From NCBI GenBank assembly GCA_030123525.1, contig CP126125.1, forward strand, positions 1,922,001-1,986,000: a DNA stretch of 64,000 nucleotides. The letters are read 5' to 3'. The stretch is from ELB16-189 sp018266435. GTDB lineage: Bacteria > Bacteroidota > Bacteroidia > Cytophagales > Cyclobacteriaceae. The position numbers were made by a program, and so were the translations under genes. Shown one piece after another: positions 15,455 to 24,043 of this stretch (the first letter of the stretch is position 1; the number at the start of each line of letters is the position of its first letter). The notes below the pieces were generated by a model, which saw nothing but the letters and a program-made list of their open reading frames with translations, was not told where the DNA came from and did not search any database.

Positions 15455-17860
15455 TTAGAATTTTGCACCGAGGCCGAAGTAAAAACTTCTACCAATGGAT
15501 GGGATGATTCCTGGGCCAGGGTATTCGTCTGTCCGTTTGGTGAAATAGCGCTCATCAGCCAGATTATTCACACCGGCTTTGAGGTTGAAATGTCTGATCT
15601 TTATCGTAGATGACCAGTCCATCACTGTGTAGGCTGGAATTATCCCAGCGATTGCATCGGCCGAGGCCATAGTTGAATTGGCGGCATCCCCGAAAGATTG
15701 TGCCGTGGAGCTGATCAAAAAAGTTGTAGAGAATTTTCCGACAGCTAATGTCGATCCAAGCCTGTTAATGCTTGTTGGGGCATATTCCACATACTTGTCT
15801 CGATATTCACCCGATACATATCTGGCATTAATGATCGCAAGTGAATTAAAGAAACTGAAGTTCCATTTTGAAGCAGATGAAAATGCTTTTATGGGACTAA
15901 ACTCAATGTAGCTTTCCATTCCGTTGTGTACGCTGTTGGCAATATTTGTACGGAATGGTACCTGGTTGCCATTGCCGTCTGACACCTCAATCACACCGAT
16001 CCGGTTGTCGTAGCGCAAGTAGAAGAGCCCGATGTCAAAATTGAGATAACCCCTAACTGAACCCCGAAAGCCAAGATCTGCATTGTACCCTGACGCGTCT
16101 TTCAAATTTTTGTCAACCGTGATGATTGACCCAAAAGGTGTGAGATTAGAATAATCGATGGGGCGGTAAGCTTGGGAAATGTTGGCATAGATATTCGTAG
16201 AAGAGGAGGTCTTAAATTGCATGCCAATTCCCGCAAGAAAAATATTACGGTTTTTGGAAAGGTTTGAATACAGAATGCTTGTTTCGTCTTGTGAAGGGTT
16301 GTAACCTTTTACAGTCGAATTCAAAAATTCATAACGCATGCCAGGCGTAATTGAAAAACGGTCTCCCACATGCAGTGTATTTTCAGCATAGACGGCAGTG
16401 TTCAGTGTAGAAAAATCAAGGTCTTCTTCATATTTCGGGTCAAGCAATGTAAGATCAAAGTCCGATCCCGTTGTGCCAAGACCTCCGCCTTGTCGTTTCA
16501 AAGCGCCATAGAAGAAACGCACGCCTGTTGCTAATGTATTGTCCACTTTGCCAATTGTGTAATGGTGAATCAGGCGCAGTTCACTGGTGCTGCTCTTAAA
16601 ATCTTCATGCTCCACTTCCCGGTTCGTATATTCGTTCGTAACAGGATCAATCACATCCATTGCTCCGGGGCCGCCATCTTCATTTCTCCACACTAATTCC
16701 CGTGTACTTATATTAGTTGTGCTCTTAAAAGAGATGGAAGTTTTTCTGTTGATTTTCCAATCCAGCGTTGCGGTGATCACATTCCAGGGACTGCGCAGCC
16801 AATTTCGGGCGCGGTAAGATTTGCGGCTGTCAACGGAAAACAGGCTGTCAGTAAATCCTCCCGGCATTTGGACTCGATTTCTCAAGATTGAATATTCCAC
16901 ACCAATCTTGATGTTTTTTGTAGCCTCGTATTCAACTCGTCCGAATCCTGACAAACTTTGCGTTTGTGAATTTGGCCGCCAACCTTGAAGAGTCTGCGCT
17001 TGCACAAACCCATAGTAATTAAACTTTCCAAAGTGACCACCCACTGAATTGAATGAACTATAAAATCCAAAACTCCCGCCCGTTTGCTGGGTAGTGAATT
17101 CAATCGGCTTTGTTCGTGTACCACTTTTCATGACGTAGTTGATGACTCCTCCAAACTGTGGACCAAATTGCAGGGATGCAGCACCGCGAGTAACTTCGAT
17201 TCGTTCAACGGCCTCAAGCGGAGGCAGGTAATAAGATTCCGGATAGCCATACAAATCGGCTGTAATATTGTATCCATTTTGCCGTGTGTTAGTTTCAATG
17301 GATTGGGTGGGATTCAGTCCTCGAAATCCAATTCCATTGGTAGGGAAACCACTACCCTGTGTCTCAGAGTAATTTGCGCCAGGCACCCGTCCCAGAATCT
17401 GCCGTGGATTGTTCTGAGCTATATTGGCATCAAGACTATCAAGTAAAAGCACCTCTGTCTTCTTTCCAGAGTAGTTAATATTATTAACGGTTTCGCTCAA
17501 GTAGCCCATGCCGGTAATAGCCTTGACTCCCACCACTACCACTTCATCCAATTGCTGAGCGGTTTCTCTTAATTGAATATTGAGCACGAACGTTTCTGTT
17601 GCTTTTATCTGGATATTAAATTCTTGGGCCGAAAAACCAATGATCGAAGCGACAAGAGTGTAATTACCAACAGGAAGGCTAATTGTGTAATCCCCAAAAT
17701 GGTTGGTCACCGTTCCGAATTGAGTTCCTTGGATACCTATGTTAACATATTCGGCAGGTTTTCCGTCTGAAGAGGTCACTCTGCCGGCAACAAGTCCGTG
17801 TTGAGCGTACGAAAATGCATTGATTGTCAGTGTGACAATAAAAAGTAGTAGTAGTTTCAT
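15455..17860 (-). CDS. TonB-dependent receptor, FecA-like
   Basis: A 801-residue outer-membrane receptor from ATG 17860 (MKLLLLFIVTLTINAFSYAQ), the start that gives a signal peptide. Domains: carboxypeptidase regulatory-like beta-sandwich (about residues 20-105, GRVTSSDGKPAEYVNIGIQG), plug (about 125-240, GRVPGANYSETQGSGFPTNG, RGAASLQFGPQFGGVINYVM), then a beta-barrel ending in RSFYFGLGAKF with the terminal Phe. The plug and barrel start resemble FecA-type ferric-citrate receptors. Two Fur/DtxR-like inverted repeats lie directly upstream (17881-17895 and 17918-17934), consistent with control by iron. The multicopper oxidase gene follows after 32 bp. The exact substrate cannot be read from sequence. 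Confidence 0.88.
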   Translation of the reverse strand: MKLLLLFIVTLTINAFSYAQHGLVAGRVTSSDGKPAEYVNIGIQGTQFGTVTNHFGDYTISLPVGNYTLVASIIGFSAQEFNIQIKATETFVLNIQLRETAQQLDEVVVVGVKAITGMGYLSETVNNINYSGKKTEVLLLDSLDANIAQNNPRQILGRVPGANYSETQGSGFPTNGIGFRGLNPTQSIETNTRQNGYNITADLYGYPESYYLPPLEAVERIEVTRGAASLQFGPQFGGVINYVMKSGTRTKPIEFTTQQTGGSFGFYSSFNSVGGHFGKFNYYGFVQAQTLQGWRPNSQTQSLSGFGRVEYEATKNIKIGVEYSILRNRVQMPGGFTDSLFSVDSRKSYRARNWLRSPWNVITATLDWKINRKTSISFKSTTNISTRELVWRNEDGGPGAMDVIDPVTNEYTNREVEHEDFKSSTSELRLIHHYTIGKVDNTLATGVRFFYGALKRQGGGLGTTGSDFDLTLLDPKYEEDLDFSTLNTAVYAENTLHVGDRFSITPGMRYEFLNSTVKGYNPSQDETSILYSNLSKNRNIFLAGIGMQFKTSSSTNIYANISQAYRPIDYSNLTPFGSIITVDKNLKDASGYNADLGFRGSVRGYLNFDIGLFYLRYDNRIGVIEVSDGNGNQVPFRTNIANSVHNGMESYIEFSPIKAFSSASKWNFSFFNSLAIINARYVSGEYRDKYVEYAPTSINRLGSTLAVGKFSTTFLISSTAQSFGDAANSTMASADAIAGIIPAYTVMDWSSTIKIRHFNLKAGVNNLADERYFTKRTDEYPGPGIIPSIGRSFYFGLGAKF

Positions 17861-17880
17861 ATCAATTTTAATTAATTTAA

Positions 17881-17895
17881 TTAGAATCATTCTAA
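17881..17895. promoter_or_regulatory. Operator-like palindrome upstream of FecA-like receptor
   Basis: TTAGAATCATTCTAA is a perfect 15-bp palindrome with a central C, 20 bp upstream of the receptor start codon. It resembles operators of iron- or manganese-responsive regulators (Fur/DtxR type) in AT-rich bacteria. A second, imperfect copy lies 22 bp further upstream. Confidence 0.6.
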
Positions 17896-17917
17896 ATACA
17901 GCGCAAATATGTCCATA

Positions 17918-17934
17918 TTTAGAATTATTCCAAA
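17918..17934. promoter_or_regulatory. Second operator-like inverted repeat of the receptor gene
   Basis: TTTAGAATTATTCCAAA has 8-bp arms around a central T with one mismatch, and shares the AGAAT-N-ATTC core with the palindrome at 17881-17895. The 38-bp centre-to-centre distance puts both sites between the start codon and the upstream region where the promoter should lie. Confidence 0.5.
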
Positions 17935-18045
17935 TAGTAAAAGGAATAAAAATCTTAGAATAGCGGTCTTGTGCTTACTTAGCCCTAATTTGATTTGTTG
18001 ATTCGAATTTCTGGCAAAAACTGCAAGAGGCTAGTTTACAAACCT

Positions 18046-19995
18046 TTACAAAGCTGAAATGTGAATGACTTGTGTTCCTTTCTTAAACACTTGTCCTTTT
18101 TCTTCAATGAATTTTTGCTGCAACTCCGGTGTGAGCATTTGATGAGCATAGTCGCTCACCACAGAGTTCGACTCCTGCACTGGTTCGCCAAAGGTTATCG
18201 CTTCGTCAGTATAAGAATACAGTAGTTTGGGATAAGCATTCATGAACAGATCGTGAGACAAAAACATATCCGAAGCAATCACGGTTTTTCCGCTTAAGGC
18301 GATTACACCGATCACGTCTTTCTCATTGTCAAAAATAGTTTTGAAGATGTTTGCGTATTCTTCCTGCTTACCTCTGAATTCCACATGATGTGCATGGCCT
18401 GTGTAGGCGTGCGTATCGCTGTCAACTCCACTTTTGTCGTTGATCTTTTTGACTTCATCCCACACTCCCTGCTGACCTTTTTTTCTTATCGCTCGGCTGA
18501 GGTGCTGATTGGCCATTGAATAATAGTCTCCAAATTTTCCACCCTTATGATCGTGATGGTCATGGTCGTCATCGTCATACTCATCGTGATCTTTCTCGTT
18601 CCATCGCCCGTGCTCTACACAATACACGGGTATCTTAAACCTGCCGCTATGAGGTGGGATGAGCATATCATTTTTAACCACACGGTCTTGCTTGCCACCT
18701 TCAACAATTTCTCCTGACATGATAAACAATGTATCCTTGGAATGGTTTCTAAGCACCAGTTCGTTTACGGCACCATCCAAGTCAGTCTCAGTGATTGTAA
18801 TTCGCTTAGTCTCGATTCCCTCATGCAGCGACATGAAATAACCAAAGTTGCCAACACTTGATTTGAAAGTTGACTTGGCACGAATTGGAACCAGTCGTAA
18901 ATTTTTAAATGTGTACTTATCTCCATTAGCTAAATCAGCGTTCAGATAATTTTGATTGAATGGAAAAAGATCGTTGCGGGTTGTTGCCGATGATTCGCTT
19001 TGCATTTCCACACTCACCTTCAACACAGGGGTACGCAAACTCCCGATGAGATAATCATAAAAATTATCCTGCTGGATTCCTTGTGCCAGGCTTTTCAGAT
19101 CAAGGCGCAATTCAATTTCTTTGAGAGCGCTGGTCATCCAGCCATCCGGCAGTTGCACTGAACTACGGCCAAGCTCATCGGAGAAGTATAACACTGGTGG
19201 CGCCTTGAACTGAACAGGGCTGATAGCAATCGGGATTTTTGCAACGGGTTTTCCTCCATCGAGTACCTGAAAAGAAAACTTGTTAGCGTTTCTATCCTGA
19301 AGTCCAAACCTGGCCGTGGGCGTATCGGTGCGTATAGAAAGTTGATCTAATAATTGCTGAAGGCGTGTGTAGCTCTCGATGCCAAGAAAAATTGTTTTGC
19401 CCTGATAGCTTACTTCTATGGGCTCGCCCCATAAATTTTTAAGCGAAAGCAATGTGCGCAAATAAAAATCGATGGCTGTTGTGTAGTTGGCTGATTGCTG
19501 TACGTTCACCGCTTTATCAAAAAACTGAAGGGCGAATTTCTCTGACCGCTCCATCGTTGCCTGCTTTTGCTGTTCGTATGCCTTCTTTGACATCCGATAG
19601 TAAACATAGTAGTAGCCGTCTTGCTCCTGCGAATCGACCATTTCAAAATTTTGGATTTCATCCGCGACAGTAGTTTTGATGTTGGTTTCGTACTGTTCTT
19701 TAAACCGGTTGTCTTTGTCGATCTGTTGCAGCACCGAAGTGCTGTTAACCATAATTTTGATTTCGCCCAATAAATCCTGAAGAGCGCTTTTCTTGGCTAT
19801 CTGCTGATAGTCCTGAGATTTTGTGGATGAGCTACCGATGCCAATGTAATAATCTGGATTGGCCGGCTTTGTTTTGGTCCAAAGTTTATCGCTGCTTGTT
19901 TGGCGCGCTATGTTTTGAGCAGGACTTGACGAAAAAATTAAAAGCAACAGGTTGACCAAAATGCCTGTCAAAGCAAAATTCTTTTTTTTGTTCAT
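18046..19995 (-). CDS. LPP20-like plus ARPP-1 domain secreted protein
   Basis: A 649-residue protein with a signal peptide (SSSPAQ). Residues about 35-150 (YYIGIGSSSTKSQDYQQIAK ... YYVYYRMSKKAYEQQ) match the LPP20/FlgP-type lipoprotein domain of outer-membrane-associated proteins. The C-terminal about 300 residues match ARPP-1 (VPIRAKSTFKSSVGNFGYFM, ELVLRNHSKDTLFIMSGEIV, GGKQDRVVKNDMLIPP, IPVYCVEHGRW), interrupted by an Asp/His cluster (DEYDDDDHDHHDHKGG) that could bind metal. No enzyme function is established for ARPP-1. A second, lost copy of this gene left its 3' end at 14211-14298. Confidence 0.75.
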   Translation of the reverse strand: MNKKKNFALTGILVNLLLLIFSSSPAQNIARQTSSDKLWTKTKPANPDYYIGIGSSSTKSQDYQQIAKKSALQDLLGEIKIMVNSTSVLQQIDKDNRFKEQYETNIKTTVADEIQNFEMVDSQEQDGYYYVYYRMSKKAYEQQKQATMERSEKFALQFFDKAVNVQQSANYTTAIDFYLRTLLSLKNLWGEPIEVSYQGKTIFLGIESYTRLQQLLDQLSIRTDTPTARFGLQDRNANKFSFQVLDGGKPVAKIPIAISPVQFKAPPVLYFSDELGRSSVQLPDGWMTSALKEIELRLDLKSLAQGIQQDNFYDYLIGSLRTPVLKVSVEMQSESSATTRNDLFPFNQNYLNADLANGDKYTFKNLRLVPIRAKSTFKSSVGNFGYFMSLHEGIETKRITITETDLDGAVNELVLRNHSKDTLFIMSGEIVEGGKQDRVVKNDMLIPPHSGRFKIPVYCVEHGRWNEKDHDEYDDDDHDHHDHKGGKFGDYYSMANQHLSRAIRKKGQQGVWDEVKKINDKSGVDSDTHAYTGHAHHVEFRGKQEEYANIFKTIFDNEKDVIGVIALSGKTVIASDMFLSHDLFMNAYPKLLYSYTDEAITFGEPVQESNSVVSDYAHQMLTPELQQKFIEEKGQVFKKGTQVIHISAL

Positions 19996-20168
19996 AGTTG
20001 TATTTGTAAAAGATGTTTGAGAAAAGTGATTCTAGAAACTGGCTTGCAGCGTCTATCAAACAGCCAGAAAAAATTCCCCTGCGGTTGCACCAGATAGACC
20101 AAGTGACTGCGGGAAGAATATCAGATATGCTTAAGATAAAAAAAGCAAGCCAGAGAGAAGGCCGCTTT

Positions 20169-20501
20169 TCAGATTCTAAAACAACGATTAGAAATACAAT
20201 GGGAAGTATTTATTGAATAACCTTTTGAAGGAAAAAGAGGATTCTGACATTTGCACCTATCGGCATCTTTAAATACCAATAATAAGGGTGAATTGTGGAG
20301 TTGAGCAAGCCTATCGTAATCGAAATCATCGTCTATATCAGCATCGCTTTGAAGTATGCAATGTGAAAAAGGTAATTCAGTCTTGCCCGAGATTGCAGAT
20401 TTTGTCCGAAAGGAACTCTGCTTATAGTTTGCCTGACTTAAAATCAAGATCAGCAAACTACCGAGGACAATGGAAGTCTTAGTTAGCGAAACCGATTTCA
20501 A
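20169..20501 (-). CDS. Possible small secreted protein, unrecognised
   Basis: A 110-codon frame with a plausible signal segment (TKTSIVLGSLLILILSQANY) followed by a low-complexity acidic stretch (DADIDDDFDYDRLAQLHNS). I do not recognise a family, and the C-terminal half (CKCQNPLFPSKGYSINTSH) reads like drifted sequence. It lies in an 880-bp zone with other gene remains, so it may be the 5' part of a decayed gene. Low confidence as a working gene. Confidence 0.3.
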   Translation of the reverse strand: MKSVSLTKTSIVLGSLLILILSQANYKQSSFRTKSAISGKTELPFSHCILQSDADIDDDFDYDRLAQLHNSPLLLVFKDADRCKCQNPLFPSKGYSINTSHCISNRCFRI

Positions 20502-20880
20502 AGGCTGTGATTGATTAATTCTACAAACGCAATTTGAAAATTAAGGTTTCGATTAGTGAGGAGTAAAGCAGTGACGCCATTAATTTTCCGCAGACATCTT
20601 AATATCAGAAGTACGAAGAAAAGCCATCCCCTCAAAAGTTTAAAACGAAGTTGAACTACACTTAATATTTTCCTAAGGCCACTTTTGGGTTATCATAGGT
20701 GCCGGTTATGTGAAATGGTACTTTCACCAGGTTGAGTGGCAGAAGCTGTGTCTTAATAAGATAGTTTAATCTTGCCACTGATCTCGCTTACCCACAGGAT
20801 AAGGAGACAAATTTACGATGGATTTATAGTTCTGTAAAACTTATCTCTCCCGCCAAGTTCTGCAATGGCGTTACGTAATT
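20502..20880. other. Gene-poor stretch with decayed coding sequence
   Basis: No intact frame is visible in these 379 bp. Next to the ATPase stop, on the minus strand, a short open piece reads ELRNAIAELGGRDKFYRTI and then a stop, without a start. The AsmA-like relic at 20662-20790 lies in the middle. The part from 20521 to 20660 shows nothing I can interpret. Confidence 0.5.
20662..20790 (-). pseudogene. AsmA-like C-terminal relic
   Basis: One frame encodes LLPLNLVKVPFHITGTYDNP followed by KVALGKY and a stop (20662-20664). The sequence and its position before a stop match the C-terminus of AsmA-family envelope proteins ('LPLxLVKVPFxITGTYDxPK'). Upstream, ISGKIKLSY appears in another frame and then a stop, so the reading frame is broken. 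The rest of this large gene is absent. Confidence 0.6.
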
Positions 20881-22881
20881 CTAAAATTTCATCCTTTGAA
20901 TTCTAACTGCGTTTAGAATGGCGAGCAAGGCCACACCTACATCGGCAAACACAGCTTCCCACATGGTGGCGAGTCCACCGGCACCAAGAATGAGAACAAT
21001 AGCCTTTACGCCAAATGCCAAGCTGATATTTTGCCAAACGATCTGCTTTGTTTTTTTGCCGATATGAATTGCCATTGCGATCTTCGATGGTTTGTCATCT
21101 TGAATAACTACATCGGCTGTTTCAATTGTTGCATCACTACCGAGACCTCCCATTGCAATTCCCACATCGCTCAACGCCACCACGGGCGCGTCATTCACGC
21201 CATCGCCTGTGAAGGCCACGCTTTCGTTGCGTTGCTTTATCTCTTTTACTTTGTTGACTTTATCTTCGGGAAGTAAATCGCCAAACGCGTTATCAATCCC
21301 AAGTTTTTCAGCTACAAATTTCACCACAGAACTTTTATCGCCACTGAGCATCGTGGTCGTGACATTCAATTGGTGTAGCGCTGTGACAGCCTGCTGTGCA
21401 TCTTCTTTAACTTCATCTGCAATGGTGATGTATCCGGCAAACCGGTTGTCGTAGGCAAGTGCAATTACTGTGTACACGATTGTGGATGGATCAACATCAT
21501 AGCGGATGGAAAACTTATCCATCAATTTAAAATTACCAGCAAGCAATGTTTTTCCGTTAACCCTTGCCTTTAAACCATGACCTCCAATTTCTTCAACATC
21601 CGAGAGCGGCATGCTATTGTCAACGGCCCCCACATATTCATGAATAGCGGTTGCAACGGGGTGTGTGCTTTTACTTTCCAGCGCATTGACCATGCGCAGC
21701 ACATCACCTTGATCAAACTCTTTTTGAATCACTACTTCCTGCACTTTAAAAACACCTTTGGTCAATGTTCCCGTTTTATCCATCACCACGTTTTTCACCA
21801 CCGCCATGATGTCGAGGAAATTGCTGCCCTTAAACAGGATTCCATTTTTGGAAGCGGCACCAATACCACCGAAATAACCGAGCGGAATAGAAATGACCAA
21901 TGCACACGGGCAGGAGATTACCAGAAAAATAAGGGCTCGATAGAGCCATTCGTTAAATTTATAATCACTCATCGCGAAATAAGGTACAACGCAAATCAAG
22001 ACCGCCAGCGCCACCACAGCAGGCGTATAATATTTAGCAAACTTTCGGATGAATAGCTCCGTTGGTGCTTTCTGTGCGGTGGCATTCTGAACCATATCCA
22101 GTATTTTTGAAAGTTTACTGTCCGTGTAGGCTGTTGTAACTCTCACCAATGCTACGGTGTTCAGATTAATCATTCCGGCCAAAACCAAATCACCTTTCTT
22201 CTTGGTGTCCGGTTTGCTTTCACCCGTCAGGGCCGCAGTATTGAATGAAGCATTTTCTGAAATCAATTCTCCATCGAGGCCTAACTTCTCGCCCGGTTTG
22301 AGTTGAATGAAAGACCCAATTTGCACGGTCTCTGCCTTAACGACTTTAGTGACATTGCCATCTGCTACTGTTACTTCATCAGGTCGTTGATCAAGTAAAC
22401 TTTTGATATTCGCTTTGGCACGCTTAACGGCCAATGTTTGAAACACTTCACCTACCGCGTAGAATAACATGACGGCTACGCCTTCGGGAAATTCGCCAAT
22501 GGCAAACGCACCAAGGGTAGCAATGCTCATTAACAAAAACTCGGTGAAGAATTCACGCTTTGCAATTGCTTTGAGTGCATCCCTCAATACGGGCAGCCCC
22601 ACCGGAATGTAAGCAGCTACATACCAAACCACACGCAACCACCCGGTAAAGAAGGGTAACGTGAAATAGTTGTCCATGGCTATGGCCGAGAGCAATAACG
22701 CAAAGCTTATGAGTGCCGGCCGAAATAACTTCAGATTGCTTTCACCCGATGTCTCGTGTTGATGCCCATCTGCATTACTATGCTTTTCTACATCAGCGTT
22801 TATTTTGTCCTCCAGCGTGCAGCAGGTTATATTACCCTGTGCATCGTACGTGTGTTTGTGATTGGGGTCGTTAGTTATCAT
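20881..22881 (-). CDS. zntA: ZntA-type P1B-2 ATPase (Zn/Cd/Pb exporter)
   Basis: A 666-residue protein. It lacks an HMA domain but has an N-terminal CC motif and His-rich tail (ITCCTLEDK, HSNADGHQHE). Key motifs in order: TGES actuator, SCPCALVISIPLGYFGG membrane metal site, DKTGTLTKG phosphorylation site, ESKSTHPVA, GDGVNDAPV hinge and the C-terminal WEAVFADVGVALLAILNAVR, which is typical of Zn/Cd/Pb-exporting P1B-2 ATPases. It exports divalent soft cations from the cytoplasm. It is followed by decayed sequence, and preceded by a 156-bp leader with a possible structured RNA (22902-22966). The mgtC end of the Czc operon lies upstream. Confidence 0.92.
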   Translation of the reverse strand: MITNDPNHKHTYDAQGNITCCTLEDKINADVEKHSNADGHQHETSGESNLKLFRPALISFALLLSAIAMDNYFTLPFFTGWLRVVWYVAAYIPVGLPVLRDALKAIAKREFFTEFLLMSIATLGAFAIGEFPEGVAVMLFYAVGEVFQTLAVKRAKANIKSLLDQRPDEVTVADGNVTKVVKAETVQIGSFIQLKPGEKLGLDGELISENASFNTAALTGESKPDTKKKGDLVLAGMINLNTVALVRVTTAYTDSKLSKILDMVQNATAQKAPTELFIRKFAKYYTPAVVALAVLICVVPYFAMSDYKFNEWLYRALIFLVISCPCALVISIPLGYFGGIGAASKNGILFKGSNFLDIMAVVKNVVMDKTGTLTKGVFKVQEVVIQKEFDQGDVLRMVNALESKSTHPVATAIHEYVGAVDNSMPLSDVEEIGGHGLKARVNGKTLLAGNFKLMDKFSIRYDVDPSTIVYTVIALAYDNRFAGYITIADEVKEDAQQAVTALHQLNVTTTMLSGDKSSVVKFVAEKLGIDNAFGDLLPEDKVNKVKEIKQRNESVAFTGDGVNDAPVVALSDVGIAMGGLGSDATIETADVVIQDDKPSKIAMAIHIGKKTKQIVWQNISLAFGVKAIVLILGAGGLATMWEAVFADVGVALLAILNAVRIQRMKF

Positions 22882-22901
22882 ACTTATTTGTTTAAAGGTG
22901 G

Positions 22902-22966
22902 TGGGCGAGAGGAACCCGATGAACGACAGTACTTTGTGCCGTATAAAAAATCAAGACCTCCGCCCA
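22902..22966 (-). ncRNA. Candidate structured leader upstream of zntA
   Basis: On the transcribed strand, TGGGCGGAGG (22957-22966) pairs with CCTC-T-CGCCCA (22902-22912) in a 10-bp stem with one bulge. The enclosed 44 nt contain a smaller hairpin (ACG/CGT and ACA/TGT arms, about 22922-22941). The element ends 21 bp before the zntA start and is not followed by a T tract, so it is not an obvious terminator. I cannot match it to the NiCo, czcD or yybP-ykoY consensus. It may be a regulatory 5' UTR. Confidence 0.35.
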
Positions 22967-23037
22967 TGTATTGTTAAGTGCGGACATCATTCGCCTTTAT
23001 TAATTGCTGTTTGTTAAAATGATCGTGTTACCATTGT

Positions 23038-23508
23038 TTAAGAATCGCTCTTAGGTTTAGTTGAAAGTTTATCTGCTATTTTTTGTTTCCATCGTATATA
23101 CCATTTTTGATTTTGCAGTGACAACAAAAAGTATAGTGCAAGAGTGCTGGCTATTGCGATCACAAACATATTTAAACCTATAGCTACGCCAACGCCTGCC
23201 GTACACCAAACCGTAGCTGCCGTGGTGAGACCATGAAGGGTGTCGCTGTTATTATTGCGATAGATAATACCGGCACACAGGAAACCCACGCCTGTGATAA
23301 TGTTGGCAATAATCCTTGAAGGGGCGGAGAGATCATTTTGAAGATGCGCGCTGATGGAAGTGAAAATGGCTGCTCCGATGCATACTGCTGCATAGGTTCG
23401 TATGCCTGCGTCAATGCCGTGCGTTTCCCTGTCTAAACCGATGAGCCCACCCAGTAGCAGTGAAATCAGGAGCTTGCCAACAATTATTAATTCAAAATTT
23501 ATATCCAT
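23038..23508 (-). CDS. MgtC/SapB family membrane protein
   Basis: A 156-residue protein with about four membrane helices. It carries the family signatures GGLIGLDRETHGIDAGIRTY and ITGVGFLCAGIIYRNN, then GLTTAATVWCTAGVGVAIG. MgtC proteins affect magnesium homeostasis and membrane ATPase activity, although the short SapB-like members are less well understood. It is the last gene of the Czc operon, 30 bp downstream of an unrecognised gene. Confidence 0.88.
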   Translation of the reverse strand: MDINFELIIVGKLLISLLLGGLIGLDRETHGIDAGIRTYAAVCIGAAIFTSISAHLQNDLSAPSRIIANIITGVGFLCAGIIYRNNNSDTLHGLTTAATVWCTAGVGVAIGLNMFVIAIASTLALYFLLSLQNQKWYIRWKQKIADKLSTKPKSDS

Positions 23509-23538
23509 AGGTTATTTTCTCACATAATAATATAGTAG

Positions 23539-24024
23539 TCATTTTCCACTGGTTTTTCTTGCACGATCGTCTTTTATAGTAAAATATAGAGCGAGGGAAC
23601 ATGTAGCGAGGCCACCCAGGGCGAAAGCCCCGGCCAACTCTTTATTGTTTGCCTGATTGGCCACCAGAGATGCTGTCACCAGCGGGATTGTTAATCCTAC
23701 AAAAAGCCTTCGCTTCGCCTGATAATTTTTCTTGGGTTGTTCAAAAGATGTATTTAAGAAGATTGGCTGATTGAAAGAATTGCCAGGGGGTGAATTAAAA
23801 GTGATGTTCTTTCGAAGATATTGCTGCGAGCTGCTGACCTGATAGTTTTTTGCCAATACATTAAAATGGGAATGGGATTCTGGAAAACGCTCCGTCTGGG
23901 CAAAACACCAAACCGGGATACACATGATGAAGTTAATGAATAATGTTGTTTTCAGGATAAGGCCGCACGCAGGGCTACTGATTTTCGCGCGGGAGGAAAT
24001 TATCTTTTTAAATGATTGACGCAT
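23539..24024 (-). CDS. Unrecognised exported protein
   Basis: A 161-residue protein. A hydrophobic segment ending CIPVWCFAQ (about residues 25-43) should act as a signal peptide. The C-terminal part has two hydrophobic stretches (FVGLTIPLVTASLVA and AGAFALGGLATCSLALYFTI) that look like a helical hairpin in a membrane. I do not recognise the family. It lies in the Czc operon between carbonic anhydrase (19 bp) and mgtC (30 bp). Confidence 0.6.
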   Translation of the reverse strand: MRQSFKKIISSRAKISSPACGLILKTTLFINFIMCIPVWCFAQTERFPESHSHFNVLAKNYQVSSSQQYLRKNITFNSPPGNSFNQPIFLNTSFEQPKKNYQAKRRLFVGLTIPLVTASLVANQANNKELAGAFALGGLATCSLALYFTIKDDRARKTSGK

Positions 24025-24043
24025 ATGTGCTTATGTTTTTGTG

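Noticed and set aside
20013..20216. Plus-strand 67-codon frame
   Set aside because: No homology, atypical composition, and located in a zone of decayed sequence.
22902..22966. Assignment to a named riboswitch class (NiCo, czcD, yybP-ykoY, cobalamin)
   Set aside because: None of the conserved loop sequences of these classes could be found; kept only as an unclassified structured leader.
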